64,000 nucleotides of DNA from JBEEOW01 sp041191405 (GTDB lineage: Bacteria; Bacteroidota; Bacteroidia; Cytophagales; UBA9547), in assembly GCA_041191405.1 (NCBI GenBank), contig JBEEOW010000006.1, positions 95,738 through 159,737 of the forward strand. Direction: 5' to 3'. Each line of letters opens with the position of its first letter. The stretch's first letter is position 1. Positions 63,001 to 64,000 of this stretch are shown piece after piece. Position numbers and translations under genes: made by a program. The notes below the pieces were generated by a model that was given only the letters and a program-made list of their open reading frames with translations, made no database searches and had not been told where the DNA came from.

Positions 63001-63654
63001 ATGAAATTCTCCAAACTATATTCTTTATTATTGGTTTTCATTACAAGTTTATTAAGTTGTAATAATGCAACCAAAAAAGAAGAAGTTAAACAAGTGTCTA
63101 AACCAGTTGAAAATATGAGTAATTTACAAGAAGCTACATTTGGAGGAGGTTGTTTTTGGTGTATTGAAGGCGTATTTTCAATTATGGATGGCGTTGTAAA
63201 AGCCGAATCAGGTTACGAAGGTGGAGATACCAAAAATCCGACCTACAAAGAAATTTGTACAGGTTTAACTAATCATGCAGAAGTTGTAAAAGTTACTTAT
63301 GATAGTACTAAAGTTACTTATAAAGAGTTGCTTGAAGTATTTTTTACTGTTCACGACCCAACAACCCTAAACCGACAAGGAAATGATGTTGGAACACAAT
63401 ACCGTTCTGTAATTTTTTATCATAATGAATTTCAAAAAAAGGAGGCAGAAGAAATAATTACTAAGCTTACCGAAGCAAAAGTTTACGAAAGTAAAATTGT
63501 TACCCAAGTACAACCAACTGCAACGTTTTACAAAGCCGAAGATTATCATCAACTTTATTTCCAAAACAATGGTAATGAGCCTTATTGCAGATTTGTAGTA
63601 AAACCTAAAGTTGATAAGTTTAAAAAGGTTTTTGCTGATAAGGTGAAGAAGTAG
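63001..63654 (+). CDS. msrA: Peptide methionine sulfoxide reductase A, lipoprotein form
   Basis: A 217-aa protein. Lipobox LLSC (Cys20) is followed by a short linker. The MsrA domain has FGGGCFWCIEGVFSIMDGV with catalytic Cys51 (Cys54 adjacent) and VGYEGG-type and GTQYRSVIFY residues. It reduces S-methionine sulfoxide in proteins, here at the envelope. The MsrB domain is absent and not adjacent. Confidence 0.95.
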   Translation: MKFSKLYSLLLVFITSLLSCNNATKKEEVKQVSKPVENMSNLQEATFGGGCFWCIEGVFSIMDGVVKAESGYEGGDTKNPTYKEICTGLTNHAEVVKVTYDSTKVTYKELLEVFFTVHDPTTLNRQGNDVGTQYRSVIFYHNEFQKKEAEEIITKLTEAKVYESKIVTQVQPTATFYKAEDYHQLYFQNNGNEPYCRFVVKPKVDKFKKVFADKVKK

Positions 63655-63724
63655 GGGGTTAATAATTTGTTAACTATAAAATTGAATTTTTATCTTTGTT
63701 GATGTTCCAAGTGTTACAGCCGCC

Positions 63725-63748
63725 CTTGTTGGTCTTATGACCAACAAG
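63725..63748. repeat. CTTGTTGGTC palindrome
   Basis: CTTGTTGGTC and GACCAACAAG enclose TTAT, with no T run. It looks like a dispersed Bacteroidota intergenic palindrome rather than a terminator of msrA. The surrounding 261-bp gap holds no convincing gene. Confidence 0.5.
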
Positions 63749-63880
63749 AAAATGTAATAAGTAAACAAGCAAGATTAAAAATAGTTGGACAAGTTATGTA
63801 CATCGTATTTTACGAAATGAATTCAAGTGAAAGGGATATTATATGTTATTATTTAGATTTGAGAAAATAAAAAATTGTCT

Positions 63881-64000
63881 TGTCCTGAAATAGGTTTACA
63901 CAAAGTAAGCATAAAATGGAAGGAAGAACAAAGGTTGTATACAGTGAAGCATTCAAACATTTAGTGTGTAAAGAGCACATCGATACAGGTTCAAGTTTGA
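63881..64000 (+). mobile_element. Left end of an IS3-like insertion sequence (runs off the window)
   Basis: TGTCCTGAAATAGGTTTACA at 63881-63900 looks like a terminal inverted repeat and is followed 16 bp later by the start of a transposase-like gene. The other end is outside the window, so family and boundaries are tentative. Confidence 0.5.
63916..64000 (+). CDS. Transposase OrfA-like, N-terminal fragment
   Basis: The 28 codons up to the window edge read MEGRTKVVYSEAFKHLVCKE and onward. YSEAFK is typical of the helix-turn-helix N-terminus of IS3-family OrfA proteins. The gene continues past the window, so its integrity is unknown. Confidence 0.5.
   Translation, partial: MEGRTKVVYSEAFKHLVCKEHIDTGSSL

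Noticed and set aside
63795..63870. Short open frame MYIVFYEMNSSERDII in the gap after msrA
   Set aside because: Only 24 codons, no start signal and no recognisable motif. Likely chance.

Overview
The window is a contiguous stretch of a low-GC chromosome from a member of the Bacteroidota. Evidence for this is Type IX secretion C-terminal sorting domains on two secreted proteins (43348-44382, 52801-55878), several promoters of the Bacteroidota type TTG-N19/20-TAnnTTTG, few Shine-Dalgarno sequences, a single-chain glycyl-tRNA synthetase, and typical Bacteroidota families (YfiR/TonB sensory loci, DUF6934-like, GloVer repeats). The order cannot be fixed from sequence alone. No rRNA, tRNA or CRISPR array was seen.

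Layout. 1-3.3 kb: the start of an AlkD-like gene, a GH3 lipoprotein, a SUKH (SMI1/KNR4) protein and a secreted SGNH esterase. 3.4-24 kb: a large sensory block with four hybrid histidine kinases (893, 1838, 1250 and 829 aa), a soluble Aer-like PAS/MCP transducer, a BLUF blue-light photoreceptor, and a YfiR-kinase-TonB receptor operon. 24-28 kb: PPK2, then a four-gene SCO1/copper-type operon with two Cys-rich proteins. 28-46.8 kb: mostly housekeeping (pheS, glyA, tatC, asnB, gdhA, glyQS, rpsP-rimM-trmD-rplS) interrupted by small accessory loci. These are a frameshifted DUF6934-like gene with a 45-aa partner between two copies of one terminator hairpin, and an HxlR regulator divergent from an NmrA-like reductase through overlapping promoters. 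46.9-52.8 kb: an accessory island made of a RAYT-type HUH transposase, an HEPN-like protein, a small membrane protein and a 1199-aa single-chain type IIG-like restriction-modification enzyme. It is threaded with copies of one palindrome (arm AAACCTATAAGGTTT) and carries three copies, in graded states of decay, of the 3' end of the R-M gene. 52.8-64 kb: a T9SS-secreted GloVer-repeat protein, a methyltransferase, two PpiC/SurA-type periplasmic foldases (one with an apparent internal OmpA-like domain), MoxR, MsrA, and the left end of an insertion sequence at the window edge.

The most noteworthy system is the palindrome-bounded R-M/HEPN island. The two genes between the R-M gene and its duplicated tail lie on a 1383-bp unit flanked by perfect 53-bp direct repeats, so recombination could excise them and leave an intact R-M gene. 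The second is the light/redox sensory block. There, divergent BLUF and PAS-MCP genes share an 11-bp inverted motif, and two giant kinases downstream of BLUF have C-terminal halves that are recent duplicates of each other.

All assignments come from reading the sequence and recalling family motifs. No database search was run. Start codons were moved from the longest frame where a signal peptide, a promoter or a known family N-terminus argued for it.
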